Positions 26,679-35,413 of a stretch of 64,000 nucleotides of DNA are shown here, one piece after another. How positions within the stretch are numbered: the first letter of the stretch is position 1; each line of letters starts with the position of its first letter. The position numbers were made by a program, and so were the translations under genes. Under the pieces are notes generated by a model, which was not told where the DNA came from, searched no databases, and worked only from the letters and a program-made list of their open reading frames with translations. The DNA is from Cytobacillus depressus (lineage in GTDB: Bacteria > Bacillota > Bacilli > Bacillales > Cytobacillaceae). The DNA is taken from contig NZ_WBOS01000001.1 in assembly GCF_008923245.1 (NCBI RefSeq), forward strand, positions 124,001 through 188,000, in the 5' to 3' direction.

Positions 26679-28967
26679 ATGAGTACTAATGTTCACACAC
26701 AATTAAATTCTGTATTAGAAGAGATAAACAGAGCTTCAAGTTTATATAAAATCGACGTTCAGCCGCTTAAACAGCAATTAGAGGAACTGCAGCAAACCGA
26801 TTTTTCAGCTAATCAGCATGCCCTTCTATATTCCTTAAACAACATATCAATGGATCAGCCAGACTGGACCTTTCTTGCTGCTCACTTATATTTAAGAGAT
26901 TTGTATATGCAGGCAGCAAATAATAGAGGATATGACGAGAAATTAAAATATGGTGATTTTTACAGTCTCATCAACAAACTTACTAACATCGGGATTTATT
27001 CAAAAGATTTAGTGAGTTTCTATTCTAAAGAGGAGATCACTCAATTAGGAAAAGTGATTGATCCTGAAAAGGATTATTTATTTAATTATGTTGGTCTGTT
27101 TCTCATAGCTGACCGTTATCTTGCTAAAGATTACGAAAAAAATATTTATGAGCTGCCACAGGAGCGATTCATGATTATTGCCATGACATTAATGAAAAAT
27201 GAAGATAAAACAAACCGAATATCATTAGTCAAGGAAGCTTATTGGGCTTTAAGCAATCTATATATGACTGTTGCTACTCCAACACTTGCAAATGCAGGAA
27301 AAAGCTATGGCCAGTTGTCATCCTGCTTTATTGATATAGTCGATGATTCATTAGACAGTATCTACCTGAATAATTGGGATATTGCCAGATTAAGCAAGGA
27401 TGGCGGCGGAATTGGAATTTATTATGGAAAAGTCCGTGCTTTAGGTTCTGACATTAAGAAGTTTAAAGGAAATTCCTCAGGTGTTATTCCTTGGATCAGG
27501 CTTGTGAATGATACGGCTGTCAGTGTCGATCAGTTAGGGCAAAGACAAGGAGCAATTGCCATCTATTTAGATGTCTTTCACAAAGACATTATGAATGGAT
27601 TTTTAGATTTAAAGACAAATAACGGAGATGAGCGCAGGAAAGCACATGACATATTTACAGGGGTAGCAATCCCGGACCTATTCATGAAGAAGCTTGAAGA
27701 GGTGAACGCAACAGGCAGAAGCATTGGAGAATGGCATACGTTCTGCCCACATCAAGTAAAGCAAATAATGGGCTGGAAGGATGAGAATGGGAACCCGCTA
27801 GGACTAGAGGATTTTTACGATGAGTCTGCTGAGAAACTTTTTACAGAAAAATATGAGGATGCGGTTAGCCACCCTCTTCTACCTAGGAAGACTTACCGTG
27901 CAATGGATATTATGGCTAGAATCATGGTTTCTCAATTGGAAGCAGGCACACCTTATATGTTCTATCGAGATGAAGTAAACCGCCAAAATCCGAATAAACA
28001 TTTAAAAGGCATCGGACGCACTTCTATATATTGCAGTAATTTATGTACAGAAATTATGCAAAATATGTCAGCTACTACGATTCAAAAGGAATATCAAGAT
28101 GAAGAAGGAAATATCATCATTGTCCGAAAACCAGGTGATTTTGTTGTATGTAATTTATCCTCTATTCATCTTCCAAATGCGGTTAAGGCCAATGCTTTGG
28201 AACGCCTAATTCGAGTACAAATGAGAATGCTAGATAATACAATAGATATTAATCATATTTCCGTCGGACAGGCAAAATGGACAAATCAGAAATACAGGGC
28301 AGTTGGATTAGGCTCATTTGGTTGGCATCACCTCCTTGCTATAAAAGGAATCCACTGGGAATCTGATCAAGCAGTTGAGTATGCAAATGAACTTTATGAG
28401 GATATCGCCTTTTATACGATACAAGCTTCAATGGAACTAGCAAAAGAGAAAGGTGCCTATAAATTATTTGAAGGCTCTGAGTGGCAATCTGGCGAGTATT
28501 TTAAACGTAAAAAGTATTCCTCCGAACGATGGAATAAGTTACAAAATGACATTCAAACATATGGTGTTCGTAATGGCTGGATGCTTGCAGTCGCTCCAAA
28601 CTCATCAACAGCCAAAATTGGCGGGTCAACAGACGGTATCGATCCTCTTTATGCGATTGAATATGCGGAAGAAAAGAAAAATTTCAAGTTTAAAGTCACC
28701 GCACCTGAATTAGATCATCACACTTACAACTATTACCGTCGTGTGAGGCATGAATTAAACCAATTATGGAGCATTAAACAGAACGCAGCACGGCAGCGAC
28801 ATATTGATCAATCGATTAGCTTCAATCTCTATGTTCGTCATGATATTAAAGCAAGGGATTTATTACAGCTTCATTTAGAAGCCTGGAAGCACGGTTTAAA
28901 AACGACCTATTATGTTCGCAGTACTTCACAAACTGAAATTGATGAATGCGAAGCTTGCCATAGTTAA
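26679..28967 (+). CDS. nrdE: Class I ribonucleoside-diphosphate reductase, large subunit
   Basis: 762 residues with an AAAGGGGATACGATA site. Converts ribonucleoside diphosphates to deoxy forms together with NrdF. Active-site residues are present: Cys in GQLSSCFIDI (about residue 216), the Asn-Cys-Glu set in CSNLCTEIMQN, the second redox Cys in FVVCNLSSIHLP, PNSSTAKIGGSTDGIDP, the Tyr pair in the NYYRR/TYYVRSTSQTE region, and the C-terminal thiol pair Cys757-Cys760 (CEAC). No N-terminal ATP-cone is evident. It heads the B12-riboswitch operon with the small subunit and a flavodoxin. Whether it is nrdA or nrdE subtype would need a tree. Confidence 0.93.
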   Translation: MSTNVHTQLNSVLEEINRASSLYKIDVQPLKQQLEELQQTDFSANQHALLYSLNNISMDQPDWTFLAAHLYLRDLYMQAANNRGYDEKLKYGDFYSLINKLTNIGIYSKDLVSFYSKEEITQLGKVIDPEKDYLFNYVGLFLIADRYLAKDYEKNIYELPQERFMIIAMTLMKNEDKTNRISLVKEAYWALSNLYMTVATPTLANAGKSYGQLSSCFIDIVDDSLDSIYLNNWDIARLSKDGGGIGIYYGKVRALGSDIKKFKGNSSGVIPWIRLVNDTAVSVDQLGQRQGAIAIYLDVFHKDIMNGFLDLKTNNGDERRKAHDIFTGVAIPDLFMKKLEEVNATGRSIGEWHTFCPHQVKQIMGWKDENGNPLGLEDFYDESAEKLFTEKYEDAVSHPLLPRKTYRAMDIMARIMVSQLEAGTPYMFYRDEVNRQNPNKHLKGIGRTSIYCSNLCTEIMQNMSATTIQKEYQDEEGNIIIVRKPGDFVVCNLSSIHLPNAVKANALERLIRVQMRMLDNTIDINHISVGQAKWTNQKYRAVGLGSFGWHHLLAIKGIHWESDQAVEYANELYEDIAFYTIQASMELAKEKGAYKLFEGSEWQSGEYFKRKKYSSERWNKLQNDIQTYGVRNGWMLAVAPNSSTAKIGGSTDGIDPLYAIEYAEEKKNFKFKVTAPELDHHTYNYYRRVRHELNQLWSIKQNAARQRHIDQSISFNLYVRHDIKARDLLQLHLEAWKHGLKTTYYVRSTSQTEIDECEACHS

Positions 28968-28982
28968 TATATTAGTGATTTG

Positions 28983-29213
28983 CCGGATATATCAGTGACT
29001 TTTCGGAAATATTGGCGACTTCCCGATTATATCGGCGACTTTCCGATTATATCGGCGACTTTCCGATTATATCGGCGACTTTCCGGATATATCGGCGACT
29101 TCCTGGTTATATCAGAGACTTTCCGGATATATCGGCGACTTTCCGATTATATCGGCGACTTTCTGGATATATCGGCGACTTTCCGATTATATCGGCGACT
29201 TTCCGATTATATT
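28983..29213 (+). repeat. 20-bp palindromic minisatellite between nrdE and nrdF
   Basis: About 11 tandem copies of CGACTTTCCGATTATATCGG, more diverged at the 5' end. Each unit contains the dyad CCGAT-TAT-ATCGG. Because 20 is not a multiple of three, the array is open in two or more plus frames with a 20-residue period; these apparent ORFs are artefacts. Confidence 0.95.
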
Positions 29214-29241
29214 GAATTCTATTTTCAAAAGGAGCGATTCC

Positions 29242-30288
29242 ATGTCACATCAACCATTATTAACAAAAATAAAATTGCTTAATCCTGCGTTCCCAAATAA
29301 ATCTACTAGTCTAGTAAACGGTCAAGCATCAGGTATATTAAATTGGAATGACATTAGATATCCCCAAATGTATCGAATGTATCAAACTTTATTATCCAAC
29401 TTCTGGAAAGCCCAAGAAATCAATATGCAAGACGACATTAAACAATGGGATACTTTAACTACAAAAGAACAGGATGTTTTTCTGCGGATAAATACACAGC
29501 TTGCTTCACTTGATAGCTTGCAAACACCAATGATGACTCAAGTCATGGATTTTGTCACAGATCCAAGCTTTAAAGCGATTTTTGCTGTTATTTCTCAGCA
29601 GGAAGCAGTTCATAATGAATCTTATTCTTATATTTTGAGTTCGCTTATTCCCATCAATGAACAAATTGCCCGCTTTGACCAGGCAAAGGATGACCCTATT
29701 GTTCGAAAACGCAATCAATTAATTCTAGAATCTTATGAAAAATTCAGAAATAGCCCAACGCTGCAAAATTTATTTGAGCTTGGAATTAACTCGATTAATT
29801 TAGAGGGAATTTATTTCTATGCAGGCTTCGCCTTTTTCTATAACCTGGCACGACAGCAAAAAATGCTTAAAACGAGTTCCATGATTAGTTATATTCAACG
29901 TGATGAAATGCAGCATGCCTACTTCATTGCGCAATTTATCCGTATTCTCCTTGCTGAAAATCCGGAATTGAATACGGAGCAAAATAACCAATATGTATAT
30001 AATACGATTCAAAAAGCAGTCAAGCTTGAAAAGGAATGGGCTCAATATATATTGAAGGATATTCAAGGAATCGATTTAGATGAATTTGAAGGCTATGTTG
30101 AGTACCTTGCTAATAAACGGCTTCGACAATTAGGACTTCAAAACCTATATGAGGGACGAGAAAACCCAATGCCTTGGATTCATGTATTTAGCGATGAAAT
30201 GATGAATGAAACGAAGTCCGACTTCTTTGAACAAAAGTCTCGTACGTATACGAAGGTTTCTCAAGATAATGGTTTTGATGAACTATGA
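29242..30288 (+). CDS. nrdF: Class I ribonucleotide reductase, small (radical-generating) subunit
   Basis: 348 residues from ATG 29242, preceded by AAAAGGAGCGATTCC; ten extra codons upstream lie in the minisatellite. All di-metal ligands are seen: Asp91 (SLDSLQ), Glu121 and His124 (QQEAVHNESY), Glu188 (NLEGIYFY), Glu222 and His225 (RDEMQHAY). The radical tyrosine is Tyr128, four after His124. So it is a normal tyrosyl-radical protein rather than a metal-free class Ie type. It overlaps the flavodoxin gene by four bases. Confidence 0.93.
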   Translation: MSHQPLLTKIKLLNPAFPNKSTSLVNGQASGILNWNDIRYPQMYRMYQTLLSNFWKAQEINMQDDIKQWDTLTTKEQDVFLRINTQLASLDSLQTPMMTQVMDFVTDPSFKAIFAVISQQEAVHNESYSYILSSLIPINEQIARFDQAKDDPIVRKRNQLILESYEKFRNSPTLQNLFELGINSINLEGIYFYAGFAFFYNLARQQKMLKTSSMISYIQRDEMQHAYFIAQFIRILLAENPELNTEQNNQYVYNTIQKAVKLEKEWAQYILKDIQGIDLDEFEGYVEYLANKRLRQLGLQNLYEGRENPMPWIHVFSDEMMNETKSDFFEQKSRTYTKVSQDNGFDEL

Positions 30289-30734
30289 GGATTGGAATTA
30301 TTTATACCTCGATTAGCGGAAATACAAAAGAATTAGCCTTATTAATAAATAATCAGTTCAAACAAAGAAGCTTAGATGTTTATTTATATAGCATAGAACA
30401 ATTTGCCTGTCATCGGTTAGATGAATTTGATGCAATTGTTATAGGCACTTACACGTGGGGCAATGGAGAAATTCCGGATGAAATGATGCCTCTTTATCAG
30501 GAGTTTAAGAAGATCGATAGAAGAAACATAGTAACAGGTGTCTTCGGGACTGGGGACAGTTTTTATCCTCATTACTGTGGAGCGGTCGATATGTTCAGAG
30601 ACCTACTGAATGTAAAAACAGATTTATCGGTTACTTTAAAAGTTGAATTATTGCCCCAACAACAGGATATAGCAAGATGCAATAAATTCGTAGATTTATT
30701 ACTTGCTCGGTTTGAAAATTTGATATTGCATTGA
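30285..30734 (+). CDS. Flavodoxin, probable NrdI-like partner of the reductase
   Basis: 149 residues. The FMN phosphate loop is YTSISGNTKEL at the N-terminus, and the isoalloxazine loops are GTYTWGNGEIP and FGTGDSFYPHYCGA. It looks more like a classical short-chain flavodoxin than like the usual NrdI, but the ATGA overlap with nrdF and the shared riboswitch suggest it serves to load or maintain the metal-radical cofactor, as NrdI does in class Ib systems. The link is inference. Confidence 0.85.
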   Translation: MRIGIIYTSISGNTKELALLINNQFKQRSLDVYLYSIEQFACHRLDEFDAIVIGTYTWGNGEIPDEMMPLYQEFKKIDRRNIVTGVFGTGDSFYPHYCGAVDMFRDLLNVKTDLSVTLKVELLPQQQDIARCNKFVDLLLARFENLILH

Positions 30735-30786
30735 TTGATGATAAAATGTAACATGCATTATTAAAAATTTTCAAGGAGTGTTGCAA

Positions 30787-31215
30787 ATGGCTGTTGATGT
30801 GTATCTTAACTTTAATGGAAATTGCCGAGAAGTAGTTGAATTTTATGCTGATGTTTTTGGAACTGAACTTCCAAAAATCATGACATTTGGTGAGGCCCCT
30901 CCAAATCCAGAATATCCACTGCCAGAGGAAGCAAAAAATCTTGTTATGCATGCAAGACTAAATATTCATGGCAGCAATGTCATGTTTTCTGATGTTTTTC
31001 CAGGCATGCCTTTTATTGAAGGCAATAATATTAGCCTTGCGGTCGTTAGTACGAATCTTGATGACGTGAAAGCTCAATTTAACAAAATAAAAGAAGGCGG
31101 TAAAGTAGCGATGGAGCTTCAGGAAACCTTCTGGAGCAAATGCTACGGACAAGTTACAGACAAATTCGGCATTGCTTGGCAATTTAATTATGATAATGGC
31201 GAAAGCGTTATGTAG
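30787..31215 (+). CDS. VOC-family (glyoxalase/PhnB-like) protein
   Basis: 142 residues from ATG 30787 behind AAGGAGTGTTGCAA. NFNGNCREVVEFYADVFGTE, the HARLNIHGSNVMFSD strand, and FWSKCYGQVTDKFGIAWQFN near the end mark the PhnB/YjdN branch of the vicinal-oxygen-chelate fold. A metal-dependent activity is possible; the substrate is unknown. Confidence 0.85.
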   Translation: MAVDVYLNFNGNCREVVEFYADVFGTELPKIMTFGEAPPNPEYPLPEEAKNLVMHARLNIHGSNVMFSDVFPGMPFIEGNNISLAVVSTNLDDVKAQFNKIKEGGKVAMELQETFWSKCYGQVTDKFGIAWQFNYDNGESVM

Positions 31216-31271
31216 GTGTTAAACATAGACTTTACGACCTATTAAAATGTGATTGCTATTACATAAATCCA

Positions 31272-31316
31272 AAAAAGACCTATGAATAGTCATATTTGAC
31301 TGTTCATAGGTCTTTG
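31272..31316. terminator. Bidirectional terminator between the VOC gene and ilvD
   Basis: AAAAGACCTATGAA and TTCATAGGTCTTT form a long stem (one bulge) with A/T runs on both sides. Confidence 0.85.
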
Positions 31317-31324
31317 CCCAGTTC

Positions 31325-33004
31325 TTAATATTTCATTACTCCGCCAGTATTTGCTGATGTCACAAGCTTCGAATAGCGTGCTAAATAACCCTTCTTCACT
31401 TTCGGTTCAAAGCCCTTCCAATTCGCTTTCCGTCTTTCCATTTCTTCATCAGAAATTTCGAGCTGGATCGTGCGTTTCTTTAAATCGAGCTCAATGATAT
31501 CACCATCTTCTACAAACGCAATTGGTCCGCCTTCTGCCGCTTCAGGAGAAATATGTCCGATAGAGATTCCTCTTGATGCTCCTGAGAAGCGTCCGTCTGT
31601 AATTAAGCCCACTTTCGCTCCAAGCCCTCTTCCAACAATTTGCGAAGTCGGAGCAAGCATTTCCGGCATCCCAGGACCGCCTTTTGGTCCTTCATAGCGG
31701 ATCACTACTACATGTCCTTCTTCTACTTTCCCAGTAATGATTCCTGAAAGTGCATCTTCTTGAGAATCAAAGCAGATGGCAGGTCCTCTATGGTAGCCGC
31801 CCACAGATTCATCAACGGCACCGACCTTAATAATAGAACCATCCGGAGCTAAATTTCCGAATAGAACAGCTAGTCCGCCTTGCTCAGAATGAGGGTTATC
31901 TAATGGTCGAATAACGTCCTTATCTAAAATATCACTACCTGCTACATTTTCACGGATTGTCTTTCCTGAAACAGTCAGACATTCTCCATTAAAGGCACCT
32001 GGCTTCTTTAGTAGCTCATTAATGATTGCACTAACTCCACCTGCATTATGAACATCTTCAATGTGATAATCAGACGCAGGAGCGATTTTTGCTAAATGCG
32101 GAACACGAGTAGCGATTTCATTAATGCGCTCTAATGAGTACTCAATTTCAGCTTCATGAGCCAATGCTAACGTATGAAGAACCGTATTTGTCGAACCGCC
32201 CATCGCCATATCTAATGCAAATGCGTTATCGATTGCATCAATTGTAACAATGTCCCGAGGCTTAATATCCTTCTTAATTAGCTCCATTAATTGTTTGGCG
32301 GATTGCTTAACAAACTCTTTACGTTCCTCAGCAACCGCTAAAATCGTGCCGTTTCCTGGAAGGGCAAGACCAAGTCCTTCCGCTAAACAGTTCATTGAGT
32401 TCGCTGTAAACATTCCCGAGCAAGATCCGCAAGTTGGACAGGCAAGTTGCTCAATTTCTAGCAATCTAGCTTCATCAATTTTACCAGATTGGAAAGCACC
32501 TACCCCTTCGAATACAGATGTTAAGTCAAGCGGATTACCAGCACTATCTGTTCCCGCCTTCATCGGGCCGCCACTAACAAATATTGTAGGAATATTGAGG
32601 CGGAGTGAGGCCATCATCATTCCAGGTGTGATTTTGTCGCAATTTGGAATACATACCATGCCATCGAACCAGTGTGCCGCTACAACTGTTTCTACGGAGT
32701 CAGCAATAATTTCACGGCTTGGCAATGAATATCTCATCCCAATATGCCCCATCGCAATTCCATCATCAACACCAATCGTATTCATTTCAAATGGAACACC
32801 ACCAGCTTCGCGAATTGCTTCTTTGACAATTTTCCCAAATTCTTGTAAGTGAATATGCCCCGGAACTATATCAATATAAGAATTGACAACAGCGATGAAC
32901 GGTTTACCGAAGTCCTCCTCTTTTACACCCGCTGCACGTAGCAAACTTCTATGCGGTGCACGGTCAAATCCTTGTTTAATCATATTACTGCGTAATTCTG
33001 CCAC
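31325..33004 (-). CDS. ilvD: Dihydroxy-acid dehydratase
   Basis: 559 residues from GTG at 33002-33004, behind TGTGGAGGGATCAGA; family members begin MAELRSNMI, matching VAELRSNMI here. The 20-codon upstream extension runs into a repeat element and is excluded. Iron-sulfur Cys residues are in [15 protein letters not shown] and [28 protein letters not shown] is near the C-terminus. Dehydrates dihydroxy-isovalerate and -methylvalerate in valine and isoleucine synthesis. It stands alone, away from other ilv genes. Confidence 0.97.
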   Translation of the reverse strand: MAELRSNMIKQGFDRAPHRSLLRAAGVKEEDFGKPFIAVVNSYIDIVPGHIHLQEFGKIVKEAIREAGGVPFEMNTIGVDDGIAMGHIGMRYSLPSREIIADSVETVVAAHWFDGMVCIPNCDKITPGMMMASLRLNIPTIFVSGGPMKAGTDSAGNPLDLTSVFEGVGAFQSGKIDEARLLEIEQLACPTCGSCSGMFTANSMNCLAEGLGLALPGNGTILAVAEERKEFVKQSAKQLMELIKKDIKPRDIVTIDAIDNAFALDMAMGGSTNTVLHTLALAHEAEIEYSLERINEIATRVPHLAKIAPASDYHIEDVHNAGGVSAIINELLKKPGAFNGECLTVSGKTIRENVAGSDILDKDVIRPLDNPHSEQGGLAVLFGNLAPDGSIIKVGAVDESVGGYHRGPAICFDSQEDALSGIITGKVEEGHVVVIRYEGPKGGPGMPEMLAPTSQIVGRGLGAKVGLITDGRFSGASRGISIGHISPEAAEGGPIAFVEDGDIIELDLKKRTIQLEISDEEMERRKANWKGFEPKVKKGYLARYSKLVTSANTGGVMKY

Positions 33005-33026
33005 TCTGATCCCTCCACATTTCGTT

Positions 33027-33151
33027 AGAAAAGCGCAAGCGCCTTGTTCACCCCCGACAAGCATAAGACGATTCGAACGGAAAGGTGTTCTTTACCTTTC
33101 TGGGCGAAGCGGCTTATGACCTCGAGGGGGTAGGCGCTGGAGCTAGACATT
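33027..33151 (-). repeat. Palindromic repeat family, copy B, upstream of ilvD
   Basis: Opposite orientation to copy A: starts GAAAAGCGCAAGCGCC and ends GGCGCTGGAGCTAGACAT on the plus strand. It lies 22 bases upstream of the ilvD start, so it must be inside or next to the ilvD 5' UTR. Confidence 0.85.
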
Positions 33152-33324
33152 ATAAATAAAGACCATCTAATAATTAGATAATAAAAATGATTTAAATAAT
33201 ATAATAAATTAAACACCAATTCTTTCAAAAAGTAAAGGAAAAACTTAAAAATTCAGTATTTTTATAGAATAGAGGCATCTTTAATATTTTATTTCGCAAT
33301 AATTTATTGATATTAAAAATGATC

Positions 33325-33352
33325 TTGTACGTCAACTCAGTGAATATAATAT
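33325..33352 (+). promoter_or_regulatory. Promoter of bioYB
   Basis: TTGTAC (33325-33330), 16-base spacer, TAATAT (33347-33352). Confidence 0.7.
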
Positions 33353-33384
33353 ATGTTAACCAAAAATAAAAATAGGTTGACATA
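33352..33384 (+). promoter_or_regulatory. BirA operator (biotin repressor site)
   Basis: TATGTTAACC and GGTTGACATA are inverted half-sites separated by 13 A/T-rich bases, matching the TGTTAACC...GGTTNACA BirA signal of Firmicutes. It overlaps the -10 end and start point, so BirA-biotinyl-AMP would block initiation. Confidence 0.85.
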
Positions 33385-33437
33385 TACACATAAGAGGACT
33401 TATTCTAAATTTAATACAGCATTTGGAGGAAATGATG

Positions 33438-34034
33438 ATGAAAAAGAAACTACGAGCGATTGATTTAACCCTTGCTAGCATGTTTGTCGCCTTGATGTGT
33501 ATTGGCGCGAATATCACATCCTTTGTCCCTTTTATGGTCATCGGTGGAGTTCCGATCACACTGCAAACCTTTTTTGCCATTCTTTCTGGCGCCATTTTAG
33601 GCAGCCGGCTTGGCGCAATAACAATGGCTGTTTATGCATTTGTCGGTCTTGCAGGCGTACCTGTTTTTGCAAAATTTGGCGGAGGCTTATCTTCTCTCAT
33701 TAGCCCAACATTTGGATTTATTCTTTCTTATATTCTCACTGCTTATGTAACTGGGAAAATTATCGAAAAGAAAAAGACTTTACCTGTCTATATTTTTGCA
33801 GCATTAGTTGGAATGGTTATTAATTATGTGTTAGGAACGAACTGGATGTATTTTGCCTATAAACTATGGGCTTCTGCTCCAGAAGGCTTTACTTATAAAA
33901 TGGCTTGGATGTGGATGGTTGTCCCACTGCCAAAGGATATTATTCTTGCGATTCTTGCCGGTATGATGGCAATTCGACTTGAGCACAAAGTTTTCGCACG
34001 CAGTCAATTAAGAAATACACAACGCGCTTCTTAA
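33438..34034 (+). CDS. bioY: Biotin transporter, S component
   Basis: 198 residues; of three consecutive ATG codons the third (33438) is best spaced from TTTGGAGGA. Six membrane segments; PITLQTFFAILSGAILGSRLGA and YAFVGLAGVPVFAKFGGG are BioY signatures. It imports biotin, alone or with a shared ECF module. Repressed by biotin through the BirA site upstream. Confidence 0.95.
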   Translation: MKKKLRAIDLTLASMFVALMCIGANITSFVPFMVIGGVPITLQTFFAILSGAILGSRLGAITMAVYAFVGLAGVPVFAKFGGGLSSLISPTFGFILSYILTAYVTGKIIEKKKTLPVYIFAALVGMVINYVLGTNWMYFAYKLWASAPEGFTYKMAWMWMVVPLPKDIILAILAGMMAIRLEHKVFARSQLRNTQRAS

Positions 34035-34060
34035 AGCGGAGGAAATTGGAGGAGACCAAA

Positions 34061-35056
34061 TTGGGGAAATGGAATAAGCTTGCTCAAAATATATTAGAAA
34101 GCCACGAGCTTTCGGACGAAGAAGCATTAAATGTATTAAATTGTCCTGATGGAGAACTATTGCAGCTTCTGCATGGTGCATACAAGGTGCGCCACCATTA
34201 TTATGGCAATAAGGTTAAGCTTAATATGATCATAAACACAAAATCGGGGCTTTGCCCTGAAAATTGCGGCTACTGTTCACAATCAAGCATCTCAACTGCA
34301 CCAATCGAAAAATATCGCATGATGGATAAAGATTCGATCGTTAAAGGAGCCGAAAAGGCTTATAATTTAAATATTGGGACGTATTGCATCGTAGCCAGCG
34401 GCAGAGGCCCAAGCAATAAGGATGTAGATGAAGTCGTTTCCGCTGTTAAGGAAATAAAAGATAAATATAAGCTAAAAGTATGTGCTTGTCTAGGGATATT
34501 AAAGCCTGAGCAGGCATCCAGATTAAAGGAGGCTGGCGTGGATCGATATAATCATAATATTAATACGTCGGAGAATCACCATGAAGCCATTACAACCTCC
34601 CATACATATGCTGATCGTGTAAATACAGTTGAATTAATTAAGGAGCACGGAATCTCCCCATGCTCCGGCGTCATTATTGGTATGAGGGAAACAAAAGAAG
34701 ATGTTGTCTTAATGGCTAGAAGTTTAAAGGCCCTTGATGCAGATTCCATTCCGGTTAACTTCCTTCATGCTATTGAAGGAACCCCCCTTGAAGGAACAGA
34801 TGAATTGAATCCAAGGTATTGCCTTAAAGTGTTATGTTTAATGAGATTTATCAATCCTTCTAAGGAAATTCGCATTTCTGGCGGTCGTGAAGTTAATTTA
34901 CGAAGCCTTCAGCCACTTGGTCTTTACCCAGCAAACTCTATTTTTGTTGGTGATTACCTGACTACCGCTGGGCAAAAAGATTCAGCTGATCATCAAATGC
35001 TTAAAGATCTCGGTTTCGAAATCGATTTCGCGCCTGTAGATGCAGCAATTTGCTGA
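34061..35056 (+). CDS. bioB: Biotin synthase
   Basis: 331 residues. The chosen start is TTG at 34061 (GGAGGAG six bases upstream; gives MGKWNKLAQNILES, which aligns with B. subtilis MNQWMELADRVL). An earlier TTG at 34046 is possible. Radical-SAM cysteines Cys65, Cys69 and Cys72 (CPENCGYC) and the 2Fe-2S ligands in VCACLG, SPCSGVIIGM and the Arg in IRISGGREVN are in place. It converts dethiobiotin to biotin. No bioA, D, F or W gene is near, so the cell may take up precursors or keep them elsewhere. Confidence 0.95.
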   Translation: MGKWNKLAQNILESHELSDEEALNVLNCPDGELLQLLHGAYKVRHHYYGNKVKLNMIINTKSGLCPENCGYCSQSSISTAPIEKYRMMDKDSIVKGAEKAYNLNIGTYCIVASGRGPSNKDVDEVVSAVKEIKDKYKLKVCACLGILKPEQASRLKEAGVDRYNHNINTSENHHEAITTSHTYADRVNTVELIKEHGISPCSGVIIGMRETKEDVVLMARSLKALDADSIPVNFLHAIEGTPLEGTDELNPRYCLKVLCLMRFINPSKEIRISGGREVNLRSLQPLGLYPANSIFVGDYLTTAGQKDSADHQMLKDLGFEIDFAPVDAAIC

Positions 35057-35108
35057 ATTGAATAATAATTATAAATGTCCGATATTAATATAAAGTCTAC
35101 ACAAATGA

Positions 35109-35147
35109 TAAGGGTCAGACTCCACAACAATTATGGAAGTCGACCCT
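35109..35147. terminator. Possible terminator after the H-type SASP gene
   Basis: AAGGGTC-AGACT and AGTC-GACCCTT flank a 15-base loop on the minus strand; T run weak. Confidence 0.4.
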
Positions 35148-35172
35148 TTACTTTACTGAACAACAGGTTTGT

Positions 35173-35352
35173 TTATATTTCTTGCAGTTCAGTAATTTCT
35201 ACTGTTGATCTTTCTTCAAGTGGCCCCCGTAAATGCACAGTGGCTGTTTTTCCATCTTCATTTAGCATGTCAATCCAAACAGAAGCACCATTGTATGTAA
35301 CTTCAATATCCGCTGATGAAGATAGAATTTGTTTTATACGAGTAGCATCCAT
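35173..35352 (-). CDS. sspH: H-type small acid-soluble spore protein
   Basis: 59 residues, ATG at 35350-35352 with a GAAGGAGTGAGCC site. MDATRIKQILSSSADIEVTY, NGASVWIDMLNEDG and the tail EERSTVEITELQEI follow the SspH plan (N-terminal RAKxI, then VTYNGxxVWI). Minor SASPs of this type are packed in the spore core and made in the forespore. Confidence 0.88.
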   Translation of the reverse strand: MDATRIKQILSSSADIEVTYNGASVWIDMLNEDGKTATVHLRGPLEERSTVEITELQEI

Positions 35353-35413
35353 TTTGGCTCACTCCTTCTATAGTTTCTATTTTATTTTTTGTTGCAGCGA
35401 GAAAATTATCCTC

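Noticed and set aside
28983-29213. CRISPR array
   Set aside because: Units are contiguous with no unique spacers, are only 20 bases, and no cas gene is near.
28980-29282. Open frames of 67-100 codons across the nrdE-nrdF intergenic array
   Set aside because: They are produced by the 20-base tandem repeat, which has no stops in several phases; no ribosome-binding site and pure 20-residue periodicity.
33025-33228. Minus-strand 67-codon frame upstream of ilvD
   Set aside because: Half of it is repeat copy B; the rest is low-complexity AT-rich sequence.
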